Part shown: in pieces, positions 7,135 to 15,297 of the stretch
How positions within the stretch are numbered: the first letter of the stretch is position 1
Layout of the letters: each line of letters starts with the position of its first letter
Assembly: GCA_964400655.1 (NCBI GenBank)
Contig: CAYNVN010000121.1
Coordinates: 1-64,000, forward strand
Direction: 5' to 3'
Length of the DNA stretch: 64,000 bases
Origin: B16-G9 sp964400655
GTDB lineage: Bacteria; Bacteroidota; Bacteroidia; Bacteroidales; F082
Position numbers and translations under genes: made by a program
The notes under the pieces: generated by a model
Told to the model about the DNA's origin: nothing
Databases searched by the model: none
What the model saw: only the letters and a program-made list of their open reading frames with translations

Positions 7135-9684
7135 TTAAAAATCCATTTTAAACCTGGCTCTTATTCCGTATTCAGCAACATTAGGATTATCTAAATAGGT
7201 AACCCGTTTAACAACATCGACCCTGAAAAATTTAAGAATATTGCCAATACCTGCACTAACTTCAATATAGGGTTTGTCTTTTAAGGTAAATGTAGTCGGG
7301 TTGCCGTAACTATCAGTCGGAAATTTCATTACTCCGGGTGTAACATCGGGGTTGTTTTGGTCGCTTACGCTGCCGTAAAGTCCTTTAAACGACACAATGG
7401 CTCTCCACTTTAACCTTTTAAACAACGGAATTTTATTAAAAATAAAGCCGTTAAAATGATGTTCGATAAAAAGGCTTGCATACTGATCACTTACAAATTC
7501 CAGAAAGTTCATCATATTGTAAGAGCGAATTTGGTACGAATAGGTTTGGTTGGCACGAGGTATTGCAAGTAACGGGAAGGGTACCTGTCCGAAAACTTTT
7601 CCGGCTTCAATTTCCGTATTGGTAAATCCTATTGGTGAAAGATAAAAACGTTTAAAGGCATTAAAAGTAAGTTTACTATAGGTATAATCTGAATTAAACA
7701 CCCCTTCAAAACCCTGTGTATAGGATATTTGAAAGATGGGATATTTTGTAATAATGGGAACTCTGAAATCCATTCCCTGATAAAACTTTTCGTTGGGTGC
7801 AAAACGTAAACGGGTAATAATTTCGCTGGTAACAATCTGGTTAATCGAATAATCATCGTAGTTAAAATATAACGTTCCTCCGGGTTCCTGTTTCATATTT
7901 TTAAAGATGAGTGTGGTAGAAAACCCGTTTTTCCAATCTTTATAATGTTTAAGTTCAAACATTTCGTAGTAAAGTATTTTATCTGAAACTCCCCTTTTAA
8001 ACGAAAGTAAAAAATTATCTTCATTTATAAACTGCATCTCCATACCGGGGAAATTGGTTTCAACCTGATACATGGCAGAAAAATAGTGTTTCGGATTTTC
8101 TTTTAACGGTTTTTTATTAAGCGACCATGTGCCTTTTAATGAATATTTAAATCTTTCATCTTTAAACCCGTACATCAGATAGCCCTCAAGTCTTAATCGT
8201 TTACTGAATTTCTCGCTGGTTCGTCCTCCAGCTCTTAAGCGAAATCCTTCCACATCATTAAAACTATAAAAAGTATTAACCGGTCCAACATCAACTTTTC
8301 CGAAATTCCAATAGCCTGCAACCAGCAGCATAACAATATCCATTGTTCGTTTAAATGCCGGCACATGTTGAACGCTGTCAACCATCGAGTAAATATTTTT
8401 TTCTTTATCCGAAAGGTCAACCAACCGGTTTTTACCCCAGAAAGCGGTATCACGTTCATTATATCCGGGTTCGCGAATTATATTTTCAACACCTCTGTAA
8501 ACGGTATCGGGTCGTTTTTTATTAAACAGATAATTATCGTAATAAACCGTTTTTCTTCCGAACATTCCGATACCTTTTTTACCAAGATTAAAATCAACCA
8601 CAAGATTATCTCTGGTAAGCATCCAGCATTGGTTATTGATGTAAGAATACTCCTGAACGATTTTAAGGTCGTTAACAAAATTCAAATTAATGTCATCGGT
8701 TATTCTCATATCGGCTTTAATAACCGCATATCTTTTATCATTGGTAATGTATAAGTTACCAACAAAGGCAAAGTCCTGCCTGTTTCGAGGCTGAAAAGCA
8801 AGATTAATACAGCTATAGCCGTTAACATCAACCGTATCTAGAATAAAAAATTTGTAAATAACCGGAGAAATAGTTGACAAAGGGCTGACAAACGGATTGG
8901 TTAACAGCGTAATATTATTATCGTAAATATCGATATCCTGATACATATTGTCAATCATAAAGCTGATTCCCTCATTATCAAGATAGTCGTGAAAGCCGAT
9001 CATTTTAGTTCCGGAAACGTATTCTTTTTCACTTTTCGGGTTTTTACGATAATACTTTTTTGAGACTGTTTCTTTTAAGAATACCGGAAGGTACGGTTTG
9101 CCGTTTATTTTGGAAGTATCTACATAATTAAAAACAAATTGTAGTTTTTTAAATACCTTTTTACTTTTAAATTTTTCGGTAATATTATTCAGGTCAAACT
9201 CAACCTTTTCATACTTATTGTATTCGTAATAATCCAGACTTTCTTTACGGTTTAGGTTTTTGTTTTTAATAACTTTTTTAATAAGGTCAACCGCAGGGTT
9301 TCCTTTGTTTCTATATCGTTTCTTTTTAGTTGATATAACCACTTCATTTAAATCGATACTTTTTGATTTCAGTTCAAAATTTACAACCTGATTTTTTTCC
9401 GGTATTATTTTTTTAGTCTGACTATTGTAACCCAAAAATGATGCCTGCAGCGAATCGGATGCCCATAATGTTTCAATACTGTATTTTCCGTTATAGTCGG
9501 TTGTAGTGCCTATATTTTTTCCCACAAAAACAATATTTACAAAAGGTAAAGGCTCTTTGGTTCCTGCATCAATCACCGTACCTCTTACACGGGTCATTTT
9601 TTGGGCACGGCTCTCTTTTGCCGGTATAACCGCCAATAAAGAAGCAATTAAAACGATATATATTATTTGTTTAATCCTCACCAC
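7135..9684 (-). CDS. DUF5686 outer-membrane protein with carboxypeptidase-regulatory-like N-terminal domain
   Basis: This 849-residue protein is predicted to be an outer-membrane beta-barrel. A signal peptide (1-27, ending ...ESRAQ) precedes a CarboxypepD_reg-like domain at about 33-115 (VRGTVIDAGTKEPLPFVNIVF, then GKYSIE). The remainder matches DUF5686 and ends in aromatic beta-strands (GIRARFKMDF), as outer-membrane barrels do. The start is GTG, 6 bp after the GtrA gene. The family resembles TonB-dependent receptors in its N-terminal domain but lacks an evident plug. Its place inside a lipid-synthesis operon suggests a role in moving or inserting the inositol lipid at the outer membrane; this is inference only. 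Confidence 0.85.
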   Translation of the reverse strand: MVRIKQIIYIVLIASLLAVIPAKESRAQKMTRVRGTVIDAGTKEPLPFVNIVFVGKNIGTTTDYNGKYSIETLWASDSLQASFLGYNSQTKKIIPEKNQVVNFELKSKSIDLNEVVISTKKKRYRNKGNPAVDLIKKVIKNKNLNRKESLDYYEYNKYEKVEFDLNNITEKFKSKKVFKKLQFVFNYVDTSKINGKPYLPVFLKETVSKKYYRKNPKSEKEYVSGTKMIGFHDYLDNEGISFMIDNMYQDIDIYDNNITLLTNPFVSPLSTISPVIYKFFILDTVDVNGYSCINLAFQPRNRQDFAFVGNLYITNDKRYAVIKADMRITDDINLNFVNDLKIVQEYSYINNQCWMLTRDNLVVDFNLGKKGIGMFGRKTVYYDNYLFNKKRPDTVYRGVENIIREPGYNERDTAFWGKNRLVDLSDKEKNIYSMVDSVQHVPAFKRTMDIVMLLVAGYWNFGKVDVGPVNTFYSFNDVEGFRLRAGGRTSEKFSKRLRLEGYLMYGFKDERFKYSLKGTWSLNKKPLKENPKHYFSAMYQVETNFPGMEMQFINEDNFLLSFKRGVSDKILYYEMFELKHYKDWKNGFSTTLIFKNMKQEPGGTLYFNYDDYSINQIVTSEIITRLRFAPNEKFYQGMDFRVPIITKYPIFQISYTQGFEGVFNSDYTYSKLTFNAFKRFYLSPIGFTNTEIEAGKVFGQVPFPLLAIPRANQTYSYQIRSYNMMNFLEFVSDQYASLFIEHHFNGFIFNKIPLFKRLKWRAIVSFKGLYGSVSDQNNPDVTPGVMKFPTDSYGNPTTFTLKDKPYIEVSAGIGNILKFFRVDVVKRVTYLDNPNVAEYGIRARFKMDF

Positions 9685-9690
9685 TAATCC

Positions 9691-10086
9691 TTATTTAAAA
9701 ACAAAATATTTATGTGTTAAAAAGTTAAACCCGATACCCACAATAATTGCAACTATTATTTTAGAGATAATATACCGGCAGTTAAAAAATTCAACCAGCA
9801 AATAAAGGCCTGCGGTATTTAAAAAAATACTGACAGACCAAACCAATATGTATTTAAATGACTGGGCGGAAACCTTCCCGCCGGTTTTCATAAAAGTCCA
9901 GTTTCGTTCCATAACAAACGCGGTTATTCCTCCTGAAACCGCACCGATAACGGCCGAAAGGAGATACCAGATTTCCAGGGCCTCCGTAAAAAGAATAAAT
10001 ACGGCAAAATCAACCGATGTAGCAACAATAGCCACAACATTGTATCTGAAAAATGAAGTTAGTGTTTTCGGTTTTGTATTCACCAC
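9691..10086 (-). CDS. GtrA family membrane protein
   Basis: This 131-residue protein has four predicted transmembrane helices and the GtrA signature (FFRYNVVAIVATSVDFAVF near the N-terminus; VERNWTF-like VMERNWTFMK in the middle; GIGFNFLTHKYFVFK at the end). GtrA proteins are small flippase-like or accessory membrane proteins that act on polyprenyl-linked or lipid-linked intermediates. The start is GTG, directly adjoining the PgpA-like gene. In this operon it is a candidate for translocating a lipid intermediate across the inner membrane. Confidence 0.88.
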   Translation of the reverse strand: MVNTKPKTLTSFFRYNVVAIVATSVDFAVFILFTEALEIWYLLSAVIGAVSGGITAFVMERNWTFMKTGGKVSAQSFKYILVWSVSIFLNTAGLYLLVEFFNCRYIISKIIVAIIVGIGFNFLTHKYFVFK

Positions 10087-10563
10087 TTATAAAATTTCAA
10101 GATACATTACCAATTGCAAAACAGCAGCTGCATAAACTCCCGCCAACACATCATCCAGCATAACACTCCAGTCGGATTTAAGGTTATCGAGTTTTTTAAT
10201 GCCAAAGGGTTTTACAATATCAAATATTCTAAACAAAATAAGGGCGTAGAGGTAGTACTGCCATTTAAGCGGAATGGCAACGGCCGCAATGCCCACTCCC
10301 ACAATTTCATCAATAACAATTTTAGGCGAATCGTGTTCCCATATCCGGTGAACCTTTTTAATGGCATAAACACCCCACAGCAACAAAATAATAACAGCAA
10401 AAAGATTAAGAACCGAAACACCTGTTTTTCCTACTCCCAAATGGTTCAGCAAAAGGTTTAACCCGTAAAAAAAGGTTATTCCAAGTACCGAACCTGCCGT
10501 ACCCGGTGCAACAGGTGCATATCCTGTTCCTAATCCCGATGCTATTATTTTTGCTGTTTTCAT
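10087..10563 (-). CDS. Phosphatidylglycerophosphatase A-like enzyme; candidate phosphatidylinositol-phosphate phosphatase
   Basis: This 158-residue protein is a full-length PgpA family member: GLGTGYAPVAPGTAG at 10-24, the acidic VIDEIVG block (D85, E86) and DDVLAG (D137, D138), which hold the metal-binding residues, plus hydrophobic helices. PgpA normally dephosphorylates phosphatidylglycerol phosphate. Here it directly adjoins myo-inositol-3-phosphate synthase (no gap) and lies near a CDP-alcohol phosphotransferase, so removal of phosphate from phosphatidylinositol phosphate is the likely reaction, as proposed for the equivalent Bacteroides locus. A housekeeping phosphatidylglycerol role remains possible. 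Confidence 0.87.
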   Translation of the reverse strand: MKTAKIIASGLGTGYAPVAPGTAGSVLGITFFYGLNLLLNHLGVGKTGVSVLNLFAVIILLLWGVYAIKKVHRIWEHDSPKIVIDEIVGVGIAAVAIPLKWQYYLYALILFRIFDIVKPFGIKKLDNLKSDWSVMLDDVLAGVYAAAVLQLVMYLEIL

Positions 10564-11883
10564 TTACTCCTCTTCGTAATAATCAAGACCAAGGTGGTTA
10601 ATCAGGGTTTCTCCCATCATATAGCGCAAAGTATTTTCAAATTTTATTTTTTGAAGGAAAATATCATGGATGGGTTCCAGCCCTTTTTTGGTTTGCGGCG
10701 ATTTAAAATAAAACGACAACCACTCCTGAATGCCTTTATATCCTGCTCGTTGAGCAAGGTCCATAAATAAAACCAAATCCAAAACTACCGGAGCGGCAAG
10801 AATGGAATCTTTACATAAGAAATTAACTTTGATTTGCATTTTATAATTGAGCCAGCCGAAAATATCGATGTTATCCCAGCTCTCCTTATCGTCTCCCTTG
10901 GGAGGATAGTAATTAATCCTTACTTTATGATACATATCTTTATAAAGTTCAGGATACTTATCGGGCTCCAAAATACTGTCTAAAACACTTAATTTGGAAA
11001 CCTCTTTGGTTTTAAACGAATCAACATCGTCAAGCACCTCGCCATCTCTGTTGCCCAGAATATTTGTTGAGAACCAGCCGTCAATACCAATTAAACGCGA
11101 TTTTAACCCCGGTCCCAAAATGGTTTTCATCAGCGTTTGGCCTGTTTTAAAGTCCTTACCAGCAATGGGAATATTAAGTTTATTAGCCATATCAATTAAA
11201 GCGGGAATATCAACTGTAAGGTTAGGTGCACCGTTAACAAACGGAACCCCGCTTTTTAATGCGGCATAAGCATAAATCATGCTGGGTGAAATGGAAGGAT
11301 GATTTTCTTTTAAACCTTTTTCAAAATTTTCTATTGTTTGATGAACTTCGGTTTCCCGGGTATAAACTTCGGTGGAAGCACACCAAATCATAACCATCCT
11401 GCTACAATTATTGGCCGATTTAAAATATTCGATATCCTCCATTACTTCCAGGGCCAATTCCATTTTGGTATTTTCTATTTTCACATTCTCGCCATGTATG
11501 TTTTTAACATATGCCGAATCGAAAACTGCCGGCATCGGTTCAATGGCACTCAGCTCATCTTTTACAGAGTCAAGCAAATCTTTATCTAAAACTCCTGCGT
11601 TTAAAGCAGCCTCATAAGCATTTTCTTTAAAAATATCCCAACCTCCGAAAACCAGATTCTCAACAGGTGCAAGAGGAACAAAGTCGTTTATTGCAGGATT
11701 TCTGTTTTCGGTCCGTTTTCCAAGTCTGATTTTTCCCATCTGCGAAATAGACCCAACAGGTTTGCCAATTCCTTTTTTGGTGGCAAAAACTCCTGCCATA
11801 AAAGTGGTGGATACCGCACCGATACCCGGAATAAGAACACCCAGCTTACCGTCGGGGGCTTTAATGCTGTTTTGTGATTTCAT
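10564..11883 (-). CDS. ino1: myo-Inositol-3-phosphate synthase
   Basis: This 439-residue enzyme converts glucose 6-phosphate to inositol 3-phosphate using NAD as a recycled cofactor. The NAD-binding loop IPGIGAVST lies near 18-26. Conserved active-site blocks are GKDFKTGQT (242-250), STNILGNRDG (272-281) and KVRINYYPPKGDDK (320-333), and the length is usual for bacterial MIPS. It supplies the head group for the inositol lipids of this operon. It is 37 bp downstream of the CDP-alcohol phosphotransferase gene and abuts the PgpA-like gene with no gap. Confidence 0.95.
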   Translation of the reverse strand: MKSQNSIKAPDGKLGVLIPGIGAVSTTFMAGVFATKKGIGKPVGSISQMGKIRLGKRTENRNPAINDFVPLAPVENLVFGGWDIFKENAYEAALNAGVLDKDLLDSVKDELSAIEPMPAVFDSAYVKNIHGENVKIENTKMELALEVMEDIEYFKSANNCSRMVMIWCASTEVYTRETEVHQTIENFEKGLKENHPSISPSMIYAYAALKSGVPFVNGAPNLTVDIPALIDMANKLNIPIAGKDFKTGQTLMKTILGPGLKSRLIGIDGWFSTNILGNRDGEVLDDVDSFKTKEVSKLSVLDSILEPDKYPELYKDMYHKVRINYYPPKGDDKESWDNIDIFGWLNYKMQIKVNFLCKDSILAAPVVLDLVLFMDLAQRAGYKGIQEWLSFYFKSPQTKKGLEPIHDIFLQKIKFENTLRYMMGETLINHLGLDYYEEE

Positions 11884-11920
11884 TTTTATTAAATTTAATA
11901 ATTACTATATATCTTAACCT

Positions 11921-12607
11921 CTACATTTTATCGTAACAATGATGCAATCGCTGAAAAGCGGTATAGTTTGTTAATACAGCCATAATAAATATGGGAAATG
12001 TAAAAACCGATATGTTTTCAAAAAGCGGAAAAGGCAAAAAATCAACCGAAAACTTAAAATTGCCAAAAACCATCGACACAATACCATACAATATTGCGGT
12101 AATACCAATGGTAAGCACTCTTTCAGGCCGCTGCATCATACCTACTTTACACTCCACACCCAATCCTTCAGCCCGGGCTCTTACATAACTTACCATAATG
12201 GAACCTATCATGGCAATAAAAGCGAATACGGAACTTAAAAGATAATCGTAACTAACAAGGTAATAAGCAATACCAAAAAACATAACCATTTCGCTGTACC
12301 GGTCTAATACCGAATCGTATAAAGCACCGAATTTGGTTGTTTTTCCGGTTCGGCGGGCAAGCTGACCGTCAAGCATATCAAATAGTCCTGCAAATAAAGT
12401 AACAGCCCCAAACCACATTATATAATGGTAATTTCCTCTCTCACCCGCTTCGGCACCGTAAACAAGAACGGCAGCCGAAATCATAGTAATAAATAAACCA
12501 ATTGTTGTAATCCCGTTGGGTGTTACACCGGTTTTAATTAACACACCGATAAACGGATCAAGTAATTTATATGCCCTTATTTTGATTTTTTCCCAGTTAA
12601 ATTCCAT
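11921..12607 (-). CDS. CDP-alcohol phosphatidyltransferase; candidate phosphatidylinositol-phosphate synthase
   Basis: This 228-residue integral membrane enzyme has the complete CDP-alcohol phosphotransferase motif: D80-G81, A84-R85, G94, D98 and D102 (pattern DGxxARx8Gx3Dx3D). It would join CDP-diacylglycerol to an alcohol phosphate. With MIPS directly downstream, inositol 3-phosphate is the likely acceptor, giving phosphatidylinositol phosphate. It is the first gene of the eight-gene operon; its ATG lies about 120 bp downstream of a TAACTTTG promoter element embedded in a palindromic operator. Other phosphatidyl transfer reactions are the alternative. Confidence 0.87.
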   Translation of the reverse strand: MEFNWEKIKIRAYKLLDPFIGVLIKTGVTPNGITTIGLFITMISAAVLVYGAEAGERGNYHYIMWFGAVTLFAGLFDMLDGQLARRTGKTTKFGALYDSVLDRYSEMVMFFGIAYYLVSYDYLLSSVFAFIAMIGSIMVSYVRARAEGLGVECKVGMMQRPERVLTIGITAILYGIVSMVFGNFKFSVDFLPFPLFENISVFTFPIFIMAVLTNYTAFQRLHHCYDKM

Positions 12608-12628
12608 TTTTAATATATAATTATATAT

Positions 12629-12648
12629 GTTAGTTTATATTTACTAAC
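12629..12648. promoter_or_regulatory. Palindromic operator copy 1 (operon leader)
   Basis: GTTAGTTTATATTTACTAAC is an imperfect dyad with perfect 6-bp ends. It lies 21 bp upstream of the first operon start codon, downstream of the promoter, and exactly 105 bp (about ten helical turns) from copy 2, so the two sites would be on the same DNA face. Confidence 0.6.
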
Positions 12649-12729
12649 CTGTACTATAAAAAAACATTTATCACAAACCTTCATTAGCCATTTTACCAAT
12701 AATAAAGATAAATTGAAAAAATGATTTTG

Positions 12730-12760
12730 CAAAGTTAGTTAATATAAACTAACTTCCTAA
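12730..12760 (-). promoter_or_regulatory. Promoter of the inositol-lipid operon
   Basis: On the minus strand TAACTTTG (12737 down to 12730) matches the Bacteroidota -7 consensus TAnnTTTG. The -33 box is weak (TTAG at 12760-12757, 19-bp spacer). It overlaps operator copy 2 and would give a leader of roughly 115 bases. Confidence 0.6.
12734..12753. promoter_or_regulatory. Palindromic operator copy 2 (operon promoter)
   Basis: GTTAGTTAATATAAACTAAC matches the tetR-promoter palindrome (13056-13075) at 19 of 20 positions. It overlaps the minus-strand -7 element TAACTTTG at 12730-12737, so a bound repressor would block RNA polymerase. Confidence 0.7.
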
Positions 12761-13048
12761 TTATTTTTATTGTTTTTTTGCATTATTAAAACCCTGGATT
12801 TTGAAATAACTTTTTTTATAACCTGTAATACTTTGATTTAACCGGCTTTATTTAATGTCAAACATCTAATACTGCTACATATTGTATAAATATTCCTTAA
12901 ATCATCCCTTTTAATAAATCGTATTTTTTTACCAACCGGTCAGCTTTAAAAAAAACATTTAATAAAACAATCGACATTATTTTTAAAATAATATTTGGTT
13001 ATAAAGGCACCAACCCGTTTATTAAAATAAAAAAAAATTAAGAAAATG

Positions 13049-13079
13049 CTTGGATGTTAGTTAATATTAACTAACTTTG
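13049..13079 (+). promoter_or_regulatory. Promoter of tetR
   Basis: TAACTTTG at 13072-13079 is a full match to TAnnTTTG, with CTTG at 13049-13052 as a -33 element separated by 19 bp. It overlaps the perfect palindrome at 13056-13075 with the same geometry as the opposing operon promoter. Confidence 0.65.
13056..13075. promoter_or_regulatory. Palindromic operator copy 3 (tetR promoter)
   Basis: GTTAGTTAATATTAACTAAC is a perfect 20-bp palindrome. It sits between and over the -33/-7 elements of tetR, the usual position for autorepression by a TetR family protein. Size and symmetry fit a TetR dimer site. Confidence 0.75.
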
Positions 13080-13119
13080 TCGCGGATTTCGATCGTAAAA
13101 GTAAAATAAATTTATTGTA

Positions 13120-13698
13120 ATGCAAACAGAAAGACAAACACAAATAATGGAGTCGGCACTTGAGCTTATTGCCGAAAAAGGTATTCAGGGATTAACCATT
13201 AAAAATTTATCGAAAAAAATTGGCATTTCGGAACCGGCCATATATCGCCACTTTGAAAACAAAAGCAGCATCTTACTTACCATTCTGGATAACTTTAAAC
13301 AGATGGCTGCCATGTTATCGGCCATAATACCCACTGTTGGAGAAACCGCATTTGATAAAATTTCATTTATCTTTTCAAAGATTACCCAACTTTTTATTGA
13401 GTCGCCATCTTATGTATCGGTAATTTTTTCGGAAGAGATTTTTAAAAACGATTTACAACTAAAAAATAAAATTACCGAAGTTCTTGACCAAAACGAGCAA
13501 ACCATCGAGAACATCATTATTACCGGCCAGGAAAACGGCGATATACGAACAGACATCAGCAGCAAAAATTTAGCACTTATTGTTATGGGTTCGTTACGAT
13601 TTCTTGTTAAACAATGGGATATCAAGGAACGCCGGAAAAACCTTAAACAAGAAGGCGATCAACTGTTAAACAGTTTAAAACTCATTATTAAAAAATAA
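13120..13698 (+). CDS. TetR/AcrR family transcriptional regulator; candidate regulator of the inositol-lipid operon
   Basis: This 192-residue protein has an N-terminal TetR helix-turn-helix (about residues 8-55: ALELIAEKGIQGLTIKNL, then KKIGISEPAIYRHFENKSSIL) and a helical ligand-binding C-terminal domain of usual size. It is transcribed divergently from the inositol-lipid operon. A perfect palindrome covers its own promoter and two near-identical sites lie at the operon promoter and leader, so it probably represses both itself and the operon. The ligand is unknown; an acyl-CoA or lipid intermediate would be typical for TetR proteins beside lipid genes. Confidence 0.92.
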   Translation: MQTERQTQIMESALELIAEKGIQGLTIKNLSKKIGISEPAIYRHFENKSSILLTILDNFKQMAAMLSAIIPTVGETAFDKISFIFSKITQLFIESPSYVSVIFSEEIFKNDLQLKNKITEVLDQNEQTIENIIITGQENGDIRTDISSKNLALIVMGSLRFLVKQWDIKERRKNLKQEGDQLLNSLKLIIKK

Positions 13699-13870
13699 AA
13701 TACCGAAAGAACAAAAGTTTACATGAACAAAAGCGGTGTAGTGATGAAATAAACGGATTAAACATTAAGCACAACAGAAAGATTTGAAGCATTACAATCC
13801 CAAAAATGTGCGATATAATTGATGTTATTATTGGGATGCAGGAAGATTTCCGGATCATAAAATAACTGTT

Positions 13871-14686
13871 ATGAAAATAAAAATCAATATATTGTTATTA
13901 TTCGGCTTACTGCTTTTCACTTCTTGCAACGAAGTATTTGACTACTCACCTTATGTTATTGATTTTGACGACGAAAACAGAGATGTTAACAAAACCAATA
14001 TAGCCAAATTATTATTAAAAAAAGCACCTGACACCATACACATTGCATTTACGGGAGACTCGCACAGGTTTTATGACGAACTGGAAGATTTTGTTGACAA
14101 AGTAAACGAAGTAAACCAAACAAGCCCTTTTGATTTTGTAATTCATGTTGGAGATATTGCCGACTTCGGTTTACCAAAACAGTATTTGTGGGGCAACTCC
14201 TCTTTACTAAACCTTGACATACCCTATTTTGTTCTTTTGGGAAATCACGATATGGTTGGAAATGGCGGACAGGCTTACACCGAAATGTTTGGCGACTACA
14301 ACTTCAGCTTTATTTACGGCAAAATAAAGTTTGTTTTTTTAAACACAAACAGCCGCGAATTTAAATTCAACGGTAAAGTACCCGATTTAAACTGGCTTGA
14401 TAATGAGCTAAAACCCGCCGATGATTTCAGTTATGCCGTAGTTATTTTCCATGTGCCTCCCACGGATGCTGATTTTGACCCTGATTTAACAGAAGCTTTC
14501 CATCAAACGCTGGCAAAGTATAACAATGTGCTGTTTGGAGTGCACGGCCATTTACACCATTTCAATGTTTACAAACCTTTTCCCGACAGCATTACCTATG
14601 TTAATGTTTACGGTGTAGAACACCGGAAATTCACAGTCATTGACATTAGCGGCCATCACTTTAATATTAAGGAGTATGCGTTTTAA
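13871..14686 (+). CDS. Calcineurin-like metallophosphoesterase lipoprotein
   Basis: This 271-residue protein is predicted to be a lipoprotein: LLFTSC places the lipidated Cys at residue 19. The metallophosphoesterase motifs are all present: GDSH (62-65), GDIAD (94-98), GNHD (124-127), a lone His at 194 and GHLH (226-229), which bind two metal ions. It would hydrolyse a phosphate ester outside the inner membrane; the substrate is unknown. It is followed, with an 11-bp overlap, by a small outer-membrane protein gene and then a phospholipase-like gene, forming an envelope operon downstream of tetR. Confidence 0.9.
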   Translation: MKIKINILLLFGLLLFTSCNEVFDYSPYVIDFDDENRDVNKTNIAKLLLKKAPDTIHIAFTGDSHRFYDELEDFVDKVNEVNQTSPFDFVIHVGDIADFGLPKQYLWGNSSLLNLDIPYFVLLGNHDMVGNGGQAYTEMFGDYNFSFIYGKIKFVFLNTNSREFKFNGKVPDLNWLDNELKPADDFSYAVVIFHVPPTDADFDPDLTEAFHQTLAKYNNVLFGVHGHLHHFNVYKPFPDSITYVNVYGVEHRKFTVIDISGHHFNIKEYAF

Positions 14687-15287
14687 AATACTAATTATAT
14701 TAATTTTTATGGCGGGAACCCCATCAGTGGCGCAACACGCTGAAGCTTCTCCAAAAGCCGATACTTCGGTTTGGGTTAAGTTTATCCCCGATTATGTTAA
14801 ACTGCAATATGCCGGAGGAATAGGCTTTTTATCGGCAGGAGTTGGCTACACCTTTTTCAAACAAAACCTCGATATCTCACTGTTTTACGGTTATGTTCCA
14901 AAGTGGTTTACCACCGACGACCTGCACAGCATCAGTTTGCAGTTTACGGCAAAACTGTTCAGAATTAAAGCATCCGATAACATTGAAATTCTTCCTTTAA
15001 ACATAGGATGGTATTTACATCATACTTTTGGTAACGAATATTGGGTAAAACTACCTAACAACTATCCTAAAGGTTACTATTGGTGGTCGCCCGGAAGAAA
15101 TGCAGGAGTATTTTTGGGTGGTGAAATAAAAACAAAACTGCTGGCCAATAAATCGCCGGCATCGGGGCTGGCTTTTTATGTAAGGGCAGGTACCCGGGGG
15201 CTTTACTTAGCCAGTAAAGCGGGAAACAAATCGTTACCGATTACCGACATTATAGAGCTTGGATTTGGCGTTGCCTTGTACCGATAA
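14676..15287 (+). CDS. Exported protein of unknown function, probable outer-membrane beta-barrel
   Basis: This 203-residue protein was not assigned to a family. The start at 14676 (MRFKILIILIFMAGTPSVAQ) gives a clean signal peptide and overlaps the metallophosphoesterase gene by 11 bp; a longer frame from 14640 lacks a signal at its start. The mature part alternates aromatic and small residues in short strands and ends in a typical barrel-like strand (LGFGVALYR). Its overlap with the upstream gene and 10-bp distance to the phospholipase-like gene suggest the three act together. Confidence 0.75.
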   Translation: MRFKILIILIFMAGTPSVAQHAEASPKADTSVWVKFIPDYVKLQYAGGIGFLSAGVGYTFFKQNLDISLFYGYVPKWFTTDDLHSISLQFTAKLFRIKASDNIEILPLNIGWYLHHTFGNEYWVKLPNNYPKGYYWWSPGRNAGVFLGGEIKTKLLANKSPASGLAFYVRAGTRGLYLASKAGNKSLPITDIIELGFGVALYR

Positions 15288-15297
15288 TATTTTAAAA

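Larger units (their letters stand above)
12608..13119. promoter_or_regulatory. Divergent control region between the inositol-lipid operon and tetR
   Basis: These 512 bp are AT-rich and contain no gene. They hold two outward-facing TAACTTTG -7 elements and three copies of a 20-bp palindrome with arms GTTAGT/ACTAAC. No other structured feature was noted in the middle of the region (about 12760-13040). Confidence 0.75.

Noticed and set aside
10087..10563. Assignment as housekeeping phosphatidylglycerophosphatase only
   Set aside because: The context between MIPS and GtrA in an inositol-lipid operon makes a phosphatidylinositol-phosphate substrate more likely, although it cannot be excluded.
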